Assembly (NCBI GenBank): GCA_036362985.1
Contig: JAYGXS010000003.1
Location: forward strand, 34,619,275-34,683,274
Direction: 5' to 3'
Source: Ligula intestinalis
Taxonomy: Eukaryota > Platyhelminthes > Cestoda > Diphyllobothriidea > Diphyllobothriidae
DNA length: 64,000 bases
Positions 51,401 to 57,400 of this stretch are shown here, piece by piece. How positions within the stretch are numbered: position 1 is the first letter of the stretch; every line of letters begins with the position of its first letter. The notes below the pieces were generated by a model, which saw nothing but the letters and a program-made list of their open reading frames with translations, did not search any database and had not been told where the DNA came from. A program made the translations under genes and the position numbers.

Positions 51401-54400
51401 ACCCTGCAATAAGTTCTGATAGCAAAGAATGCATCGACATTATTTGCCGTTAACAATTTGCGACGACCAGCATTTTCCGAGATAAGCATGATAGAACACG
51501 AGAATAGGAATGTCCTACCCACTTAACATAGGTGGCCTTGCGATAAATTTCAGGTAGGATAAATATTTCAGTGTTCTAAATATAACACTAACCCTAACCC
51601 TAACGTAAAGCCAAACGGTAGCCTTAATCTTAACCGTAGCTCTATGCTAAACCTAAACTATACAGCTAACACGAACCTAAACCTTAACCCCCAAGATAAT
51701 CGTAACACTAACCGCAGCTCTGACCTCAACCCTAACCGTAAACTTAATCTTAACCGTCGTCTTAATAATATACCTTATTTTCTCGGAAGGTACCGCAAAG
51801 ATACGTGTATTGTGAGGTGGTCCCTGTTTCCGTATCCTGTTTAGGAGACCATAAAAGTCAACCTTACCGTTTCTAAACCCCCGACGCATTTTATTTATGA
51901 CAGGACGTTATGCAATATCAGTCGACTGTTAGGCTTTTGGAAACTAGGTAAGGTGAAAAGAAGATAGAAAACGAGAAACCCCATGAACACACGTATGTTT
52001 GCGTGGGCTCGGGGATGGATAATTGCGTGATCGGCAAACGCAGATGCTGGTGCGTGTGGGCTTGAATTCTTGCGAAAGCGCCAACTAGGCATGACAGTAC
52101 TTCTAAGAGGTAAACGACATCGCCAGACGCCCACCTGGCTACGTGTGTGCGCCCGTGGGATATTGATTTTGGTCGATGTGTGCGCGATTGCCCAACTGGA
52201 GGACGCACGAATTCCTGCCGATCTTGCGTCCGCGCGCACAGCACAGCGCAGGGGTGGGGGGGGGGGGGACGGGCGTCTGCGGACTTGGCATAAAGTGCTG
52301 CCAGTCAATGCAGGCACGGCCGCCGCTGCAAGCAGCAGGATCAAGCTTTTGCTGCTGCTACTGCTGCACAGATGTGCAGATGCGCACACATCTCCTCCCA
52401 TGGGTGAATCATTTTCCGATCGCGGCCGCGTGTGTGGTGCCTACGTGAACAATACCCTGGGCGTACGACGGGCTGGACGGTGTGTCGTACAGATGCCCAA
52501 GACTCCTCGTAAAATGACAAACAGAGATAGCCGTTTAAGCGGCATAACAGCCACGAAATTTCAGCCCAGTCAAGTAAATGGTGCCTTCTCGCTGACAGGC
52601 ACTAGATCAATTGCTAATAACTTATCTCTGCTTTCTGGTCTAAAAAACACTGTGAGATTATGACTAGAATATTGGCTTTATAAATTGCTGAAGCTAGTTA
52701 TTGATAATATTACCATTCATTTGAGCAGAAGCCTAACGAACTTTCTCAGTGCAGCGTTACCTTCTTGGTTGATTGGAGAAACGATTAGTTGGTAAGTTGC
52801 ACATAGTCAAATCGGACGATGCAGGCATTTTTAAAGAAAAAAAAATTTTGGGAAGTTCAAAAAGGAAACTCACCAAATAGCGTTCCGAGCAAACGCTGAC
52901 GAGAATTAGGTCGTCGCCGATTCTGACCTTTTCACCAACTGATCGTTGTTTGGAGGCAGGATGAATGGTCCACCAACAGGCCTCAGCTAAATTTGGTTGA
53001 GTGAAGGAGCATGAGCGATGGACAAGTGGAGTGAGATTAAATGCTAAAAGCCCCTATTCGGAGAGGGGGGCAACTGGGTAAGGATAACGTGTATGGCCGC
53101 CTAGACAGGTCACTGGAAAAGGAAACTCTTACAGTACATGTGGCTTTGCGCCAACTTCCGGGAAAATTAGCTTGAGGATTAAGCATTAAGTTTAGGGTTA
53201 GGGTAAAAGCCAGCTTTGGGATTAAAGTCTGGATTAAGGTTTGGGTTCGTGTTAACTGTAGGATTTAGATCTAGGGTAGGGCTAGGTATACCCTATGTGG
53301 AAATTATCAAAAAGCTACCTATGTTAAGTGGCTGGGGTGGTCCTATTCCTGTGTCCTGTCTAGACAGCCATACAAATTATCCTTACCGCCAACTGCAAGC
53401 GGCACCTACGAAAGAGCCTCGGCCGCCTCACCTCACATGGCACCTGATATGCTGCTAGACAGCAACCGCACCCTAACTTTAATCGACCATGAACACAGTT
53501 CACAATTTTTAACAACCTCCAAGGGCAGACTGTGAAAAGCAGGGGAGATTCAGACAACTGGAACGTAGGCAAACTGTTGACCGCGGGCTTAGTACTAGCT
53601 GCTCTCTTGGCAAACTAAAGGGGGTTAAATTTGCGGTCCTATTGGTACTAACCTCGCAGGGTAAGCCTGCCACTCACCCTGCAAGGTAATCTTATTAGTC
53701 CAGAGTTATCCTATTTCCTGAATCCCGTTATTCGAATGACTTCGGTTATCACCATATTTCAAACCGAAAGAGCCGGAGCAGTGTCTTCAAAGGACAAGAG
53801 TTCGTTTGGTAAATTCTCGATTTCAATAATCTAGCGAAATCAACGAAGACTAAGCGATTATTGTCTTTTACTGAGAATCTGCTTATTTCTTAACAAACTT
53901 TAAAGAATTCAATTTTCTTATATAAAAAATAATTCAAATACATCCGAACTTCCCCAGGCTGGATTTTGAGTAAATGGTGTCAATGTTAACTATCCATCTG
54001 ACTCATAATTCATTATACCGAAAACGCCATAGGTTCTATGTCTGTTTACTTAGGAAAAAATAGGACAGCAGAATGCAAAAACGATTATGGGTAAAACCAC
54101 CACGAAGAAGATCAGCGGATTTACAAATCTGTTTGTTTTCCTCTCAAATATGTGAGAAAGTCTAAGTACCTTTTAGTTAACATCAATGGGACGCAGAAGG
54201 TGCTTTTTCGGACAAGGCTGCTTATGAAAGCAGGGTTAGAGAGAATTCGAAATGTTTCAGGCATTTTCAGTGCAATAAGGGCGATTATGTCTGAATAGAA
54301 ACGCTGATCATCCTGAAAGTAATTTTTGCCAATACCGTTTATCATCTCTTCCGCGCATAGGTTGGAAACAGTTGCCTCAGGCTATTATTTTCAACTAGAA

Positions 54401-57400
54401 AGATATTGCATTGAAAGTTTCGTGCACCACCAGTAGTACAGAGGTTTCTTTATGTGCACTTTGTTTCAGTGCAAAGGTATATCTAATGCTCAGTGAGAGA
54501 GAGAGAAAGCGAGAGGGAAGTAGATGGGCTGAGAGTTACAAAGACATGAATAGTTGCACCCGGTGGTCATTCTGTTTAGAGCCCTCTTGGCGTTAAGTTG
54601 ACATCTGCAACTGCGCACATACCGCAGTAAGCGTTAAGCAGCTAGATCCCATGCAGACTAGATGGGTGTCTTTCTTCCCAAAGTAAGCTATGGGTTATGC
54701 CTGTTTTGAAGTTCGCAGCGGAAGCGGCTTTGTTATGGCACTGGACGGAGGAGGGAACTTTTGCGCAGACCAGCGACTGCGTGCGTCTATCCATGTTCGT
54801 TTGCAGTTAGTGAGGTTGATCCTGTGCAACCTTAAATAATACACGCAGAGGTCGTCATTCGTTTACCTTTACAGTGCTCAATCATGGTCAAGTTTACTAC
54901 AGCGGCATTAAACAAGCTGTTCGTCGTTTCTGAAGGCTATCAAAGCTTTCTTATTAATAAACGGCATTTGCTTGTTGGCCAAGAGGGTATTTGTCACAGC
55001 ACTGTCAAAACAGCAAGGCACTGGTACTTCGTCCGCCAGGAGCGATGATGATAATTACTTTCTGACGCGCGCAAACGTGCTTCTTGAAATATAAGCTAGT
55101 GCAACATCTGCTTCATACCCTCTTCTCATATGGAAGCTTAGCGTGAAGAAGGAAACTACCAAGGTGCGTAAGTCCATCTGCGCACAATCCACACAAGTCG
55201 AGTTTTACATCCACAGGCACCGAATTTCGTGGATGGAAAATAATTCCGATGCCAACCTGCGTGTTACTTATATGCATTTTGCCTTAGTTGGGATTCAATA
55301 TAATCTGTCTTACGCCTGGAGCAGTCTTCAAATTCATGAATTTGGACAAATTGCTATAAATATAAAGGACGTAGGATTTTTGGCTATAAAAACCAAACGC
55401 TGATGAGCGATGTGCTTGCGTTCTACTAACCGGAGTTGAGATTGGACAGTTGACGTGACAGTGGTGGTGGTTTCACACCACAGTACAGTTAATTTTGTGG
55501 ACATTGATAATTTCTACCGAACAGTTATCTCACAACATAAGTTAATACTTTTAGGCTTTTGAAAAAATCCCAGCCCCAAAAGGCGGTAAAATTGCGCTCA
55601 ATTTTATTTGGTTGATCTATTTGCAATTTTTAAAAGCCTTTTTAGGAATTGAAGTTGCATTTAATTTCAAAATTCGCCAGCCTTAACTTTCCCATTCGAC
55701 TTTCATTAACCCTTGTACGATTAAACGGAGTAACGGAATGTACTAAGACTCAGTATACGTTATTTGGTAGGATTGTGTCAATTATGTTTGAGCAAAATGT
55801 TTGGCTTCACACAGGAGAATAGTCAAATAACTAGATTTTTCTTTACCCTAAAAATGAGTATGTATATAGTCTCCTTGAGTCTATAAACCATTGATAATTC
55901 TAACCTGATCAACTATGATATCAGCTCTAAAACTGTAAAGGCTCATGTGAAGCCACAGTGTATCAGATGGAACGATACTCTATGAAGTTCTCTGTGAACA
56001 CGTTAAACAGATCTTCTTTGTACTGAAAATAGTGAGCCTAAAGTAGACTATTTCATAAACCCAACAGATATGGCTTTGAATAGGCGTGTTTTTAAATAAT
56101 ACAAACCTTAAAGTGACGAATACAGAGAGAGGACCTTTAAAGCCTGGTCCTCAAGTCACTACAATTCACTTAGGTAGAAGTTTAGTGAAATATTAAATTT
56201 CTGGTCAGTTTACTTACACAAGTAAGAAAAAATCGAATTCAAACATAAAGAAAAAGGAATAAATTGGAAATCAGGAGGATCTGGGGCTTGTTTAAAAATA
56301 AAAATGGAATGCCCAATACATTTAAATGCATTGATAAAGTTACAGCGAAGTCAAAAAGAGCACTTAAGACTTTCGAATGGAAGTGATAAAAAAGATTGGT
56401 TGAAAAGTATCGAAGAAAGAAGGCTGTTTTCAATGGTAATCTGGTTTTCCTTAGAATGGTTTTTCAGAAAGCAATAACGATGATAAATCCAGGAAAAATT
56501 TTGATGTACCCAAACAGCAAAATAGGAAACGAAACTCACTGTCTGCTTCACGCTCTAGTCCGACATCGAAGGCCAATTTATCTTCAGTGGAGCTGGTTGA
56601 TAGGCATGCCAGGTACTGTAAGGATTCAACGACGCGAAAATTCAAAGAAACTTACTTTAGAAAACAATACTTGAGCCAGAAAATCTCCAAGAGTCAAAGA
56701 TTGGAAGTGAGCAACATACTTGGGTAAAAAGTGTAATTAAAATTTATAGAAAGAAACACTATAGTGCTGAATAAAGTACTGAGTTCCACCACATAACGGT
56801 GCCTACACATTATGTTTTGCGCACTAAAACACACCAACACATACGATCAGGAAAATATTTACTCAAGGCGATTGTATAAGTCAAAAGCTTTGAGAGTATT
56901 CCAGAGCGTGCGAGGATTTTATATAGGCTTCTGAAAGTATAAAATATTTAGTACGAAACACTAAACACCCAACAAATGAAACCAGCGAATTGAACTTCCA
57001 AATCCTCGCTTATAACATGAAGAGTGTAAACATCCATAGTTTTAAATTCAAAAATAATGCTTAACTCTATGTTGGACCTCTCAAAGAGCTCGAATTAAAC
57101 TGAAGTTATCAGAAATACTAACCATTCCAACAAATTATAACCTCTTCACAAAGTTATTATTTTCCCTCAGACAAAGTAATTTATACATTGCTCGCTCCAT
57201 CTTATTGGTGAGAACTATGAAGAATGAACAAACACTGCTGACCAGAGCAACCACCATGTGCATTAACTTTACAGTTGTTTTCAGTAAGATTATTTGTTAC
57301 TCTAAGAATAAATAAGCCTTTCGATAGTTTAAAAGGCAGTGATAACTGTCGTTTTCCATCTTTTATAACGATAATAGTTTGTACAAAAAGAAATGTTGAA

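Larger units (their letters stand above)
48758..52873 (-). other. RyR intron of 4.1 kb (exons 6 to 7)
   Basis: Contains a family A SINE (49770-50036), a tail-only copy (50065-50170), a telomere-like array (51585-51770) and a G+C-rich block with a long G-run (52040-52520). The remainder is unassigned. Confidence 0.8.

Noticed and set aside
52070..52663. Plus-strand open frame of 197 codons with Gly and Leu runs
   Set aside because: The runs come from a G homopolymer and CTG-like triplets in a G+C-rich intronic block. No domain is recognisable.
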